The position numbers and the translations under genes are program-made. Below the pieces are notes generated by a model. The model ran no database searches, was not told the DNA's origin, and saw only the letters and a list, made by a program, of their open reading frames with translations. Positions 26,286 to 35,870 of a stretch of 64,000 nucleotides of DNA are shown in pieces. The DNA comes from Rahnella sp. AA (GTDB lineage: Bacteria > Pseudomonadota > Gammaproteobacteria > Enterobacterales > Enterobacteriaceae): the NCBI RefSeq assembly GCF_002834385.1, contig NZ_PITQ01000013.1, positions 62,001 through 126,000 on the forward strand, written 5' to 3'. Position 1 is the first letter of the stretch, and each line of letters opens with the position of its first letter.

Positions 26286-27009
26286 ATGTTTACTGCACAG
26301 CCTTTTGTCCTGCGCGTTCCTGTCTGCTCAGGTGATGGCCGCTACCGCACCCGTTTCCCTGAGCTTTCCGCCGAACGGTCAGTTTCAGCTGACGGTCAGT
26401 AACACCAACCCGAACCTTATCGTGATCCCGGGCGACCGTATTACCGGCATCAGCAGCGCGGCGGGCAAGCTGACCGATAAACGCAACACCCGTGACGGCG
26501 CGGTACTGTTTTCCTCGACCGGCGATAAGCCCTTCACGCTGTTTATCGAAACCGAGCACGGTCAGGTTGTCTCGGTACAGGCCACGCCGCGCGCCGGTGA
26601 AGGTCGCAGTTACCGTCTGCTGAACGCTGAACCTGTGGCACGTCCGGCGGCGAAAACGTGGGAAACCAGCCTGCCGTATGAGTCCCTGCTGGTAGAGCTG
26701 AATAAAGCCATCCTGAAAAACCACATGCCGGAAGGCTACGCACCGGCCAGCACGGAATATGACCGCCTGCCTGCGCCTGCCGGGTTGTCAGCGACGGCAG
26801 AAGAGGCGTGGACGGGCAACGCGCTGCGTGTGGTGCGCTATCGCGTCAGCAACCAGTTTGCCTATGCCGTGGCCCTCAAAGAACAGGATTTCTGGCGGAC
26901 GGGCGTGCGCGCCGTGATGTTTACCCCGTCCGCGCTCTCCCTGCTGCCGGGCACGTCTGTGACCGTGTATATCACCCGCGCACAGGAGGTCAGCGATGGC
27001 CAACATTAA
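26272..27009 (+). CDS. traK: Outer-membrane-complex protein TraK (VirB9-like)
   Basis: The start at 26272 gives a signal peptide (LLHSLLSCAFLSAQVMAA) and a mature protein of about 220 residues; the longer upstream frame overlaps traE and is not needed. The product is the secretin-like VirB9 homologue that binds TraV and TraB in the core complex (SFPPNGQFQLTVSNTNPNLI is a typical TraK start). It overlaps traB by 14 bp. Confidence 0.93.
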   Translation: MRKNKCLLHSLLSCAFLSAQVMAATAPVSLSFPPNGQFQLTVSNTNPNLIVIPGDRITGISSAAGKLTDKRNTRDGAVLFSSTGDKPFTLFIETEHGQVVSVQATPRAGEGRSYRLLNAEPVARPAAKTWETSLPYESLLVELNKAILKNHMPEGYAPASTEYDRLPAPAGLSATAEEAWTGNALRVVRYRVSNQFAYAVALKEQDFWRTGVRAVMFTPSALSLLPGTSVTVYITRAQEVSDGQH

Positions 27010-28321
27010 TGCGCTGGTCAAACGTAAGCAGATTGCCCTGTTTATTGCGGTAGTTCTCGGGATATCCGCCGCCGTGGGTACGGGCTGGTATGCCTCGAAT
27101 TTATCCTTAAAAAAAGAAGCCAAAACCAAAGCAGCCGCCCGTGAACCGGCGCCGGACATGACCGGTGTGGTGAATACCACCTTTGATGACAAGGTGCAGC
27201 GCAGTGCGATCACCGAATCACAGGTCACCAGTAAGGAAGTCCGTAACGAAATGGATGCGCTGCGCACGGAGCTAAACGCCCTGTCGCGCGACCGTAAGGG
27301 CGACCAGCAGCGCATTAACTCGCTGGAAGAAGACAACAAACTGCTGCAGACCCAGCTGGAGGCGGCTGGTAATGCACCGTCCGGCGAGCCGATGCCGTCA
27401 ATGACTCAGTCGTTGCCGGGGGCTGTCCCGCCGCCGACGCAGTTCTATCCGGGCGCCGGCGTACCGCAGGCGGGTGAAACCACCTTTGCGCCTATCCCCC
27501 CGAAAGCGGGCGGCATTGAGAACACGTCATTCAGCTATGAGAGCCAGTCTGTTAAACCAGCTCTGCCCTACATCCCTTCAGGCAGCTTCACCGACGCGCT
27601 GGTTATCGAGGGTGCTGACGCCAACGCCGCCGTGACCGGTGCGCAAAATACGGCGCCGATGCAGTTTCGCCTGACCGGCAAAACGCAGATGCCTAATGAC
27701 AAAGAGTATGACCTGACGGGGTGCTTTGTGACGGCGGAAGCCTACGGCGACGTGTCAAGCGAGCGTGCCGAGGTGCGCACCCGCAGCATCAGCTGCAATA
27801 AAGGCAGCGACATCATCGATCAAAAAATCCCCGGCCACGTCAGCTTTATGGGCAAAAACGGTATCAAGGGCACGGTGGTCATGCGTAACGGCAAAATTCT
27901 GGGCTGGGCGTTCGGGGCCGGCTTTGTCGATGGCATTGGCAAAGGGATTTCTCAGGCCTCAACGCCGCAGGTCGGGCTGGGTGCAACCGCAAGTATGGGG
28001 GCAGGCGACGTGGCGGCGGCCGGTGCGGGCGGCGGCGTCAGCCAGGCGGCGAAAACGCTCAGCGATTACTACATCAAACGCGCCGAACAGTATCACCCGA
28101 TTATCCCGATTGGTGCCGGTAACGAAGTGACCGTGGTGTTTCAGGACGGCTTCCAGCTGGAAACCATCGAAGAAGCGCGGCTTAAAAAAGCCCGCAGAAC
28201 CCAGCTGCAGCAGGCAACGAACAGTGCCACCGAGGCGGTCACTACTCCGAACATGATGAACCAGCTGAAAGATTTCAAGGTGGGCGATGTGGTCCAGCCG
28301 TATACAAATAAGGGAGAGTAA
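26996..28321 (+). CDS. traB: Core-complex protein TraB (VirB10-like)
   Basis: This 441-residue protein has an N-terminal inner-membrane anchor (IALFIAVVLGISAAVGTGWY, residues about 12-31), a coiled coil at about 80-120 (DRKGDQQRINSLEEDNKLLQ), a proline-rich linker, and a C-terminal beta-barrel-like domain (LTGKTQMPNDKEYDLTGCFV). It spans the periplasm and links the two membranes. Confidence 0.95.
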   Translation: MANINALVKRKQIALFIAVVLGISAAVGTGWYASNLSLKKEAKTKAAAREPAPDMTGVVNTTFDDKVQRSAITESQVTSKEVRNEMDALRTELNALSRDRKGDQQRINSLEEDNKLLQTQLEAAGNAPSGEPMPSMTQSLPGAVPPPTQFYPGAGVPQAGETTFAPIPPKAGGIENTSFSYESQSVKPALPYIPSGSFTDALVIEGADANAAVTGAQNTAPMQFRLTGKTQMPNDKEYDLTGCFVTAEAYGDVSSERAEVRTRSISCNKGSDIIDQKIPGHVSFMGKNGIKGTVVMRNGKILGWAFGAGFVDGIGKGISQASTPQVGLGATASMGAGDVAAAGAGGGVSQAAKTLSDYYIKRAEQYHPIIPIGAGNEVTVVFQDGFQLETIEEARLKKARRTQLQQATNSATEAVTTPNMMNQLKDFKVGDVVQPYTNKGE

Positions 28322-28323
28322 TC

Positions 28324-28686
28324 ATGAGTAACAATAACGCAGGAACTGCACGCTTTCTGATGCTGACGCTGGGGTTTACCGCCGCTTTTATGCATATCTT
28401 TGGCGTCGCGTTGCTGAAGTGGGAACTCAGCCATTCATCTTTATATGCTTACGAACTTGCCCTGGGTGTCACCTCGCAGTCCGGTGCTGAGAGCATAAAT
28501 ACTGCATTGAATACCGCATGTTATGTCGTGACCTGTCTGGCCATCGGGGCATTTTTCGCGTGGCTCTTTGGCGTGGTTTTGCAGGTCTTCGAGTACGCAT
28601 TACATCTCGTTCTGCGCCAAAAATGCCATGCCAACGGCACCAACATAAAGCTCGACGTAGTGTGCGGGCAGGGAGAAAAACGATGA
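28324..28686 (+). CDS. Membrane protein in the TraP position, 120 aa
   Basis: This protein has two to three hydrophobic stretches (FLMLTLGFTAAFMHIFGVAL and VVTCLAIGAFFAWLFGVVLQ). It lies where F has traP (196 aa) but is shorter and I see no firm identity. The start is 3 bp after traB and the end overlaps traV by 4 bp, so it is in the operon. Confidence 0.7.
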   Translation: MSNNNAGTARFLMLTLGFTAAFMHIFGVALLKWELSHSSLYAYELALGVTSQSGAESINTALNTACYVVTCLAIGAFFAWLFGVVLQVFEYALHLVLRQKCHANGTNIKLDVVCGQGEKR

Positions 28687-29225
28687 AACGCCTTCTTTTA
28701 CTTCCTCTGGTGGGCGGCGCACTGCTGCTGACCGGCTGTGCCGGCGTCAGTGGTGATCTTGAATGTAACGCCACCACCAGTGACCGCTGCATGACGATGG
28801 GGCAGGCCAATCAGAAAGCGCGTCAGCTGTCAGGTGACGTCGCGGGAAAGCCGGCTGCGGCCGCGCTGCCAGCCCTGGTTAATCCGCCGCCATTGGCATC
28901 GGTCACGCCATCTGCAAATTCGTATGCACTGCCAGCCCGTCCGGTTGTGGCGAGCGCCGTACGCCCTGCGACGCCTGCACCCATGCGTCCGACTCCCCTG
29001 AGTAGGCCGCTGGTCACCCCGTCCGTGACGCCGTTGTCCCTTCCGTCCTGCCCGACAGGGCGCTGCGACAGTCCCGGTCAGGTGCGTGCGCAACGTTCGG
29101 CCGAGGGGATTGCTCACGTCTGGATAGCACCGTGGGTCGATACCGACGACGTTTTTCACCAGCCCGGTCGCGTGTCGTTCGTCGTGAACGACGCGAAGTG
29201 GCAGATACCGCAGTCAATTCAATAA
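28683..29225 (+). CDS. traV: Outer-membrane lipoprotein TraV (VirB7-like)
   Basis: The start at 28683 gives a lipoprotein signal (MKRLLLLPLVGGALLLTGC) with Cys19 as lipid site; upstream starts would hide it. The mature part has the paired cysteines GDLECNATTSDRCMTMG, typical of TraV, and a long proline-rich region. The length is 180 aa. It anchors the TraK-TraB core in the outer membrane. Confidence 0.93.
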   Translation: MKRLLLLPLVGGALLLTGCAGVSGDLECNATTSDRCMTMGQANQKARQLSGDVAGKPAAAALPALVNPPPLASVTPSANSYALPARPVVASAVRPATPAPMRPTPLSRPLVTPSVTPLSLPSCPTGRCDSPGQVRAQRSAEGIAHVWIAPWVDTDDVFHQPGRVSFVVNDAKWQIPQSIQ

Positions 29226-29237
29226 GGGCGCCTGAAC

Positions 29238-31829
29238 ATGGAACGTATCGTTGAAACCTTTAACCGTCTGATGTCGTCTTTTAAAATGCCGGACGGCGCC
29301 GCCGAGGCCAACCGCACCCTTGGGGATATGCAGTATCCGCAGCTCAGCAGCCATCTGCCTTACCGTGATTACGATAAGGAGAGTGGTCTGTTTATCAACA
29401 AAGGGTCACTGGGCTTTTTGCTGCAGGCCATCCCGCTGATTGGTGCCAACGAGCACATCATCGGCGTGCTCGATGACATGGTCAAAAGCAAGCTGCCGCG
29501 CAACACGCCCATCTCTTTCCACCTCGTTTCCAGCCGCGTGATTGGCGAACAGATTGACGCCGGGCTGCGGGATTTTCGCTGGACGGGCAAAGATGCCGAT
29601 AAATTTAATGCCATCACCAGGGCCTTTTATCAGCGTGCAGCGCAACAGCAGTTCAACAGCCCGACGAACCTGCCGCTGACGCTGCGTGATTACCGCCTGT
29701 ATATCTCCTATGCGATGAAGACCAAAAAGCGTACGCCGGCGGCCATCACTGAGCTGACGCACCTGCTCAAGGTGCTGCGCGCCTCGCTGGACTCGGCAAA
29801 AATTGCCTGCGTGCCGGCCTCGACGGACGAGTTTGTTCATCTTATCGACCAGATGATCAACCACCGTGAAGGGGAGCTATACGCCGAGCCGGCGAAGGTG
29901 AGCGCCTTTGACGAGCTGAACCGCGTGTGCGTCGACCGCAGCCTGGATCTGAAGGTAAAACCCGATTACCTGACCGTGTCGCTCAACCAGCCGGGTGGCA
30001 AAAAATCCCATACCCGCGTGATGAACTTCATGCTCGAGAAGAACCCGGACATCTTCTTCCTGTGGCAGGGCGGGGACAATATCTGCAACCTGCTCAGTCC
30101 GGATCTGAGCATCTCAAATCCGTTCGTTATCACCTTTACGCTTGAGGCCGAAGATCAGGTCAGCACGCAGGGCGAGGCGTCGCGCAAATTCCTGGATCTG
30201 GATAAAAAAGCCAACTCGGCCTACGCCAAAATCTTTCCCGGCGTGACCAAACAGGCCAAAGAGTGGGGCGACCTGCGCGAGCGTCTGAACAGTAACCAGA
30301 GTTGTCTGGTGCGCTACTACTTCAACATCACCACGTTTTGCCCGGACAACGACGATGCTGCGCTTATCTGTGAACAGCAGGTCATTAACACCTTCAAAAA
30401 GAACGGCCTTCAGCTGTATGCACCGACCTATATGCAGATGCGTAATTATATGGCGATGTTCCCGTTTATGGCGGCGGAAGGCTTGTGGGAAGACATGAAA
30501 GCCAGCGGGGCCACCAGCCGGACCGAAAGCACGCAGGTGGTGAACCTGATGCCGCTGGTGGCCGACAACCGGTTGTGCGGGGGTGGCCTGCTGGCCCCGT
30601 CCTATCGCCACCAGCTGGCCTTTTTAGACATTTACGGTACGGGTCTCGGCAACACCAACTACAACATGGCGGTCACCGGCACCTCGGGGGCGGGCAAAAC
30701 CGGCCTGGTACAGCCCATACTGCGCAGCGTGCTCGATTCCGGCGGCATCGTCTGGGTGTTCGACATGGGCGACGGCTACAAGTCGTTTTGCGAAAACGTC
30801 GGCGGCACATACCTGGACGGCAGTTCGCTCAAGTTTAACCCGTTTGCCAATATCACCAACATCAACGAGTCCGGTGAACGCATCCGCGACCAGCTGGCCG
30901 TGCTGGCCAGCCCGAACGGCACGCTGGATGAGGTGCACGAAGACCTGTTGCTCAAAGGCGTCCTTAACGCCTGGAACGCGAAGAAGAACCAGGCGCGTAT
31001 TGATGACGTGGTGTTCTACCTCGATGAAGAACGCAAGTCCGAACGCTACAGCAACTCGCCGGGGATCACCGGCCGCCTCGATGACATCATTGAGCTGCTG
31101 GCCAAGTACACCACCTCCGGGATTTACGGCGAATACTTTAACAGTGATGAGCCTTCCCTGACCGATGACGCCCGCATGATCGTGCTTGAGCTGGGCGGGC
31201 TGCAGGACAAGCCGGCGCTACTGGCGGCGGTGATGTTCTCTCTCATTATCTACATCGAAGACAAGATGTACCGCAGCCCGCGCAGCCAGAAGAAGTGCTG
31301 CACCATCGACGAAGGCTGGAAGCTGCTCAACTTCAAAAATGAGAAAGTCGGCGCCTTTATCGAAACCGGCTACCGCACCGTGCGGCGCCATCTCGGCTCC
31401 TTCATCACCATCAGCCAGAACATCAAAGACTTCGACGCCGATGATGCGTCCTCTGCAGCGAAGGCGGCGTGGGGCAACTCGGCCTTTAAAGTGGTGCTCA
31501 AGCAGGACACCGCCGAGTTCAAACAGTACAACCAAAACCGGCCAAATCAGTTCAGCGAGCACGAAAGGCAGGTGATCGAGAAGTTTGGTGATGCCAAAGA
31601 CCAGTGGTTCAGCAGCTTTATGCTGCGCATCAACGACACCAGTTCATTCCACCGGCTGTTTGTAGATCCGCTCAGCCGCGCGATGTTCAGTTCTGACGGT
31701 AAGGACTTCGAATTTATCCGCGAACAGCGCAGCCGCGGGGTCGACATTCACGATGCCGTGTATGCCCTGGCAAAGCGTAAGTTTGCCGATGAAATGGATG
31801 AGCTGGAAAACTGGGAGGATGCCGCATGA
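29238..31829 (+). CDS. traC: Type IV secretion ATPase TraC (VirB4-like)
   Basis: This 863-residue cytoplasmic ATPase drives pilus assembly. Walker A is GTSGAGKTG near residues 480-488, and the Walker B region is MIVLELGGLQDK near residues 645-655, followed by CTIDEGWKLL. The length is close to F TraC (875). It is directly followed, with a 4-bp overlap, by a gene for a degenerate version of its own ATPase half. Confidence 0.97.
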   Translation: MERIVETFNRLMSSFKMPDGAAEANRTLGDMQYPQLSSHLPYRDYDKESGLFINKGSLGFLLQAIPLIGANEHIIGVLDDMVKSKLPRNTPISFHLVSSRVIGEQIDAGLRDFRWTGKDADKFNAITRAFYQRAAQQQFNSPTNLPLTLRDYRLYISYAMKTKKRTPAAITELTHLLKVLRASLDSAKIACVPASTDEFVHLIDQMINHREGELYAEPAKVSAFDELNRVCVDRSLDLKVKPDYLTVSLNQPGGKKSHTRVMNFMLEKNPDIFFLWQGGDNICNLLSPDLSISNPFVITFTLEAEDQVSTQGEASRKFLDLDKKANSAYAKIFPGVTKQAKEWGDLRERLNSNQSCLVRYYFNITTFCPDNDDAALICEQQVINTFKKNGLQLYAPTYMQMRNYMAMFPFMAAEGLWEDMKASGATSRTESTQVVNLMPLVADNRLCGGGLLAPSYRHQLAFLDIYGTGLGNTNYNMAVTGTSGAGKTGLVQPILRSVLDSGGIVWVFDMGDGYKSFCENVGGTYLDGSSLKFNPFANITNINESGERIRDQLAVLASPNGTLDEVHEDLLLKGVLNAWNAKKNQARIDDVVFYLDEERKSERYSNSPGITGRLDDIIELLAKYTTSGIYGEYFNSDEPSLTDDARMIVLELGGLQDKPALLAAVMFSLIIYIEDKMYRSPRSQKKCCTIDEGWKLLNFKNEKVGAFIETGYRTVRRHLGSFITISQNIKDFDADDASSAAKAAWGNSAFKVVLKQDTAEFKQYNQNRPNQFSEHERQVIEKFGDAKDQWFSSFMLRINDTSSFHRLFVDPLSRAMFSSDGKDFEFIREQRSRGVDIHDAVYALAKRKFADEMDELENWEDAA

Positions 31830-33007
31830 CAATATTGCAGAATTTAACCGTTGAACCGGTTGACGGGACTGCCCTGTTTCGCGGGGCGGACAACGACCGT
31901 GATAACCCGAATATGATTGTCATGACAGGGGCCGGTGAAGAGGGGGACGCCCTGGTCAAAGTTGTTCTCTCACGTTATCTCGCGGGCGGAGCCAAAGTGT
32001 GGATGTGGGATCACACCGGTGAATTTCATGCGTTCTGTGGAAAATCCTGCGGACAGATCATCAATGCCAGATTGCTCAGCCTGAACCCGTTTGCTCATGT
32101 CATCGACATCGAACATTCGGTACCCGGCCTGTGCGTATGGTTGTTGTCACTGGCAAATGCCGACATGCAGAACGAAGCCGTAGTCCTTTCTGCAATGCGT
32201 CATGCCGTTCGCTGCGTCTGGCGTAATCGACAAAACAGGGCACGCATTGATGACGTCGTAAAAGCACTCGAAGGGCAGGCGGTGCGGTCTGAAGAGGTGC
32301 GTAAGGTGACGACGGCACTGCGCCAATATCAGCGGGGCGGAACCTTGGGCCGGTATTTTCAGGGAGCGATGCCTTCGCTTTGCCTTGAGGATGGCTTGTT
32401 GTTATTCAGCTTCGAACGCATGGAAGCGCAGGAACCTGAGCTGTACCGCGCTTTAACGCTGACATTGCTGCCGACAGCGCGTCTGGATATGCAGCAAAGC
32501 CGGGAAAGACGCGACGTGATATGCGTACTGGAGTCTGACGTGCTGAATGCTTCATTTGCTGAGCCTCATGCGCAGTCATTTTTCAGGCAAGCCCTGAGTA
32601 CGGCACGGAGGGAGGGTGGGGAATACCTGATACACGGATATCAGTGGCCTGACTGTCAGTCCGTTACTGACGCGCTGAAGTTGTCTTTAATCCACATTAT
32701 TTATCTCACCTCCCCGCTGGCGGCGCGATTTCTTATAGCGGGGGATGGTCATCCTCTGCCCGACTCCGGGCAAAACATACTGACCTACCTTCCCGGTACC
32801 GCCGAAGAAAGCCTGTTTATCCGCAAAACCAACCGTCACGACGTCACGCTGAACCGTCTCTGGCTGTCGGATGCGGAAATGGGGCAGTGCATTGACCGGC
32901 CTGAAGATGACGAGAACCTCATGGAGTTGCGGGATATGGGGCTGACTCATTACGGAGCACTGCAATTTCTCGGCGCTTACCGTCGTTTAGGGGAGACACC
33001 GAAATGA
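31826..33007 (+). CDS. TraC-like pseudo-ATPase, 393 aa
   Basis: This protein aligns with the C-terminal half of TraC. Its KVWMWDHTGEFHAFCGK matches TraC IVWVFDMGDGYKSFCEN; LLSLNPFAHVIDI matches LKFNPFANITNI; and NRARIDDVVKAL matches NQARIDDVVFYL. The Walker A region reads MTGAGEEGD (residues 33-41) where TraC has SGAGKTG, so the nucleotide-binding Lys and Thr are both Glu. It is therefore probably ATPase-dead and could be a structural or regulatory partner of the TraC hexamer. It is intact, overlaps both traC and trbI by 4 bp, and so is likely expressed. F has no equivalent gene here. Confidence 0.8.
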   Translation: MTILQNLTVEPVDGTALFRGADNDRDNPNMIVMTGAGEEGDALVKVVLSRYLAGGAKVWMWDHTGEFHAFCGKSCGQIINARLLSLNPFAHVIDIEHSVPGLCVWLLSLANADMQNEAVVLSAMRHAVRCVWRNRQNRARIDDVVKALEGQAVRSEEVRKVTTALRQYQRGGTLGRYFQGAMPSLCLEDGLLLFSFERMEAQEPELYRALTLTLLPTARLDMQQSRERRDVICVLESDVLNASFAEPHAQSFFRQALSTARREGGEYLIHGYQWPDCQSVTDALKLSLIHIIYLTSPLAARFLIAGDGHPLPDSGQNILTYLPGTAEESLFIRKTNRHDVTLNRLWLSDAEMGQCIDRPEDDENLMELRDMGLTHYGALQFLGAYRRLGETPK

Positions 33008-33417
33008 CTGAAAAGACCTTTTCGCAACCTGCTCAACTGACCAAAAAGCGCAGTAAACGCCGCAACCGTTGCATTGTGCCGGTGGCCATCGTGTCTGTTG
33101 CGATGTTGATGCTGAACGCGGCTATTTCCCTGCTGCTGATTCAGTGGCAGCAGCCGGTCACCGTGGCCTTTGATATGAAGGGCACGGTTGACCAGTTTAT
33201 GACGCAGACCGCGCAGCATCAGCTGACGCAGGGAGAGAACGACGTGCTGACGCTGCGCTTTACCACCGCGCTCGATGTCAGCCTGCACGACTACCAGCGC
33301 CGTCATGACGCGCTGATTTTAGTCTCACCCTCCGTGGTCGCCGGCGTGAAAGACATTACGGCCGATATACAGCGCGACGTGGCCCGCCAGATGCGCGCGG
33401 CTAAGGATGAGCAATGA
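33004..33417 (+). CDS. trbI: Conjugal transfer protein TrbI (F-type)
   Basis: The 137-residue protein has a basic N-terminus, one membrane segment (VPVAIVSVAMLMLNAAISLLL) and a periplasmic part. Size and position upstream of traW fit F TrbI (128 aa), which affects pilus retraction. It overlaps traW by 4 bp. Confidence 0.88.
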   Translation: MTEKTFSQPAQLTKKRSKRRNRCIVPVAIVSVAMLMLNAAISLLLIQWQQPVTVAFDMKGTVDQFMTQTAQHQLTQGENDVLTLRFTTALDVSLHDYQRRHDALILVSPSVVAGVKDITADIQRDVARQMRAAKDEQ

Positions 33418-34043
33418 AACGCGCCTGCCTGATTGTGCTGTTGTGCGGCCTCGGCACCGCCCGCGCTGCTGATTTAGGCACATGGGGTGACTTATACCCG
33501 ATTGCCGAACCCGACCTGGTCGGCACCATTAAACAGCGGCTGGGCGACATGGAAAAAAGCGGCGAGCTGGCTCAAAAACAGGATGAGTTTAAACAGCGGG
33601 TGATTGAAAACAGCCTGCGTCCGGCTCGGGTCCGGGGGCTGGCCATTGCGCGGGAGAACACCACGCGTCTTTATGACCCGACCTTTATTGTCAGCCAGGA
33701 CATCAGCGACCATCAGGGCACCGTGTTTGCTAAAAAAGGCCAGCGCGTGAACCCGCTCGACAGCGTGCCCTTCGCGCAGACCCTTTACTTTATTGACGCC
33801 GACGACAAGCGGCAGCTGGCGTGGTTTAAGAGCCAGAAGTCCACGACGCTGAGCGTCAAAGTCATTCTGGTTAACGGCGACATCGCGCAGGCGACCAAGG
33901 CCCTTGGCACGCGCATTTATTTCGATCAGGACGGCGTCCTGACCAAAAAGTTTGCGCTGACCGCCGTGCCGGCGCGCGTGACCGCGGCGCCTGACGGCCT
34001 TTATCTGCAGATTGATACATTTGCCGTGGAGGGCCAGCCATGA
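33414..34043 (+). CDS. traW: Conjugal transfer protein TraW
   Basis: This 209-residue periplasmic protein begins with a signal peptide (CLIVLLCGLGTARAA). The LGTWGDLYPIAEPDL start of the mature part is typical of TraW, and F TraW has 210 residues. It is needed for pilus assembly and interacts with TrbC. It overlaps traU by 4 bp. Confidence 0.94.
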   Translation: MKRACLIVLLCGLGTARAADLGTWGDLYPIAEPDLVGTIKQRLGDMEKSGELAQKQDEFKQRVIENSLRPARVRGLAIARENTTRLYDPTFIVSQDISDHQGTVFAKKGQRVNPLDSVPFAQTLYFIDADDKRQLAWFKSQKSTTLSVKVILVNGDIAQATKALGTRIYFDQDGVLTKKFALTAVPARVTAAPDGLYLQIDTFAVEGQP

Positions 34044-35026
34044 GCTTGCTGCGCACTTTCACCCTGTTGCTGTTATTGCTGGGCAGCACGAAGACGTTCG
34101 CTGCCGACCCGCAGTGCGAAGGCCGGTTTGTGAATCCGATCACCGATATCTGCTGGGAATGTATTTTCCCGATATCCATCGGCAGCGTGGCCGTGTCCAC
34201 CGGCACCGTGCCGGACACCGCGAATCCTGGCAGCCCCATTCAGTTCTGCCCGATGGGCATTCTGTACCGCGTCGGGCTGGCGATTGGCTACTGGGAACCG
34301 ATGGCCCTGACGGACGTGACGCGGTCACCGTACTGCATGGTCAACCTGGGCGGTTTTAACCTCAATGTTGGCAATGTCGGTTCCGGCACGGCAGGCCAGA
34401 GCGACAAAACTGCAGCCGGCGCGTTCTACCACGTCCACTGGTACAAATACCCGCTGACCTACTGGCTCAATATCATCACCTCCGCCGGTTGCCTGCAGGG
34501 CGGCGACATGGATATCGGCTACCTCTCCGAACTGGATCCGATGTGGAACGACAGTTCCCTGGGCCTGATTATTTCCCCCGAAGCCATGCTGTTTAACAAC
34601 GTCGTTGCGCAGGGCGCCTGCGCGGCGGACGCCATTGCCAGCGCGGTTTACAAACCCATCGATGCGCTGTTCTGGTGTGCCGGTTCGCAGGGGTCGATGT
34701 ACCCGTTTTCCGGCTGGGTCTCCAACGAGTTCAGTGCCCTGCAGTCCTCGGTGCTGGTCAGCGAGCGCATGGCCTTCAAGCTGCACCGGCAGGGCATGAT
34801 CATGAACTCCATCGGCGCCGACACGGCGGTCTGCTTTGAGTACCCGTCCCCCATCATTCCCAAAGAGCGCTGGCGATATCAGATGGTCAACATGTACCCG
34901 GACGTTCTGCAGTGCCACCCGTTCGGGCAGACGGTCATGCGCTGGGAGGCGGGGCACAACCCGCCGAACGGGCGCAAGAACTTTGGTTATCTCATCTGGC
35001 GTAAGCGCAACTGCGTATTTTTATAA
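34040..35026 (+). CDS. traU: Conjugal transfer protein TraU
   Basis: This 328-residue periplasmic protein has a signal peptide (LLRTFTLLLLLLGSTKTFA) and many cysteines, with CEGRFVNPITDICWECIFPI near the start as in F TraU (330 aa). It acts in DNA transfer and mating-pair stabilisation rather than in pilus assembly itself. Confidence 0.96.
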   Translation: MSLLRTFTLLLLLLGSTKTFAADPQCEGRFVNPITDICWECIFPISIGSVAVSTGTVPDTANPGSPIQFCPMGILYRVGLAIGYWEPMALTDVTRSPYCMVNLGGFNLNVGNVGSGTAGQSDKTAAGAFYHVHWYKYPLTYWLNIITSAGCLQGGDMDIGYLSELDPMWNDSSLGLIISPEAMLFNNVVAQGACAADAIASAVYKPIDALFWCAGSQGSMYPFSGWVSNEFSALQSSVLVSERMAFKLHRQGMIMNSIGADTAVCFEYPSPIIPKERWRYQMVNMYPDVLQCHPFGQTVMRWEAGHNPPNGRKNFGYLIWRKRNCVFL

Positions 35027-35037
35027 GGAAGCGGGTT

Positions 35038-35259
35038 ATGGACAACATCGATCGTATTACTGAACTGGAACTGGGGTTGTTTGAGCTGCGCCTGAAGGCT
35101 GTCACCTGCAAGCCCCTGCGTCAGTCAGCGTTGTATTGCACTGAATGCGGCAATGATATCCCTGACCGCCGGCGTAAAACCCTGCCGGGCGTGCAGCTGT
35201 GTGTGGGATGCAAGGAAGTGACTGAAGTGCGTGATCGTAATTTCGGAGGGCGCGCATGA
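35038..35259 (+). CDS. traR: TraR, DksA-like C4 zinc-finger regulator
   Basis: The 73-residue protein has the same length as F TraR. The zinc finger is CTECGNDIPDRRRKTLPG followed by CVGCKEV. TraR binds the RNA polymerase secondary channel and mimics DksA with ppGpp, changing host transcription. In F traR lies between traV and traC; here it lies between traU and trbC. Confidence 0.9.
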   Translation: MDNIDRITELELGLFELRLKAVTCKPLRQSALYCTECGNDIPDRRRKTLPGVQLCVGCKEVTEVRDRNFGGRA

Positions 35260-35870
35260 AAAATTATCGTGCGGTGTTACTGGCTACCTTGTTCGCCCTG
35301 CCGGCATATACAGCGGCGGCGGTACAGGACGACCAGCAGTTTATCAACGACCAGCTTCGCGCCGGTGAGGCAATGCGTCATGCGCCGGTGCCGGATTTCT
35401 TAAAATCGCTGCCCGCCAACCCGGCGCTTGGCGCCCCGCAGCAATCGTTTATCGAGGGCTTGAGATCTGACACGCCGCAGGCCATGCCGGAAAAGCCGGT
35501 GCCGCAGGCGCTCTATTTCGTATCGTTTTCGATGCCTGAAGACGGACTAAAAGCCCTGGTGCTGGAGGCTGACCGCCTGCGCATTCCGGCCACGCTGCGC
35601 GGGCTGATTAACAACGACTTTCGCCAGACCGCGAATGCGGTACTTAAACTGGTGAACGACGATAAGCGCGGCGGCGTGCAGGTTGACCCGACCGCCTTTA
35701 AAACCTACGCGATCACCGCAGTGCCGGCACTGATCGTGACCTGCAACGGTCACTATGACCGCGTGGGTGGCAACATTGCGCCGGTGCAGGCGCTGCGCAA
35801 AATCGCCGAATCAGGTGTCTGCAGCGCGGTGGCGAAACAACTGCTGACGGCGGCGGGAGAATCGCTATGA
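35256..35870 (+). CDS. trbC: Conjugal transfer protein TrbC (F-type)
   Basis: The 204-residue periplasmic protein has a signal peptide (AVLLATLFALPAYTAAA) and a thioredoxin-like domain without a CXXC pair (ALYFVSFSMPEDGLKALV). F TrbC has 212 residues. It works with TraW in pilus assembly. It overlaps traR and traN by 4 bp each. Confidence 0.93.
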   Translation: MKNYRAVLLATLFALPAYTAAAVQDDQQFINDQLRAGEAMRHAPVPDFLKSLPANPALGAPQQSFIEGLRSDTPQAMPEKPVPQALYFVSFSMPEDGLKALVLEADRLRIPATLRGLINNDFRQTANAVLKLVNDDKRGGVQVDPTAFKTYAITAVPALIVTCNGHYDRVGGNIAPVQALRKIAESGVCSAVAKQLLTAAGESL

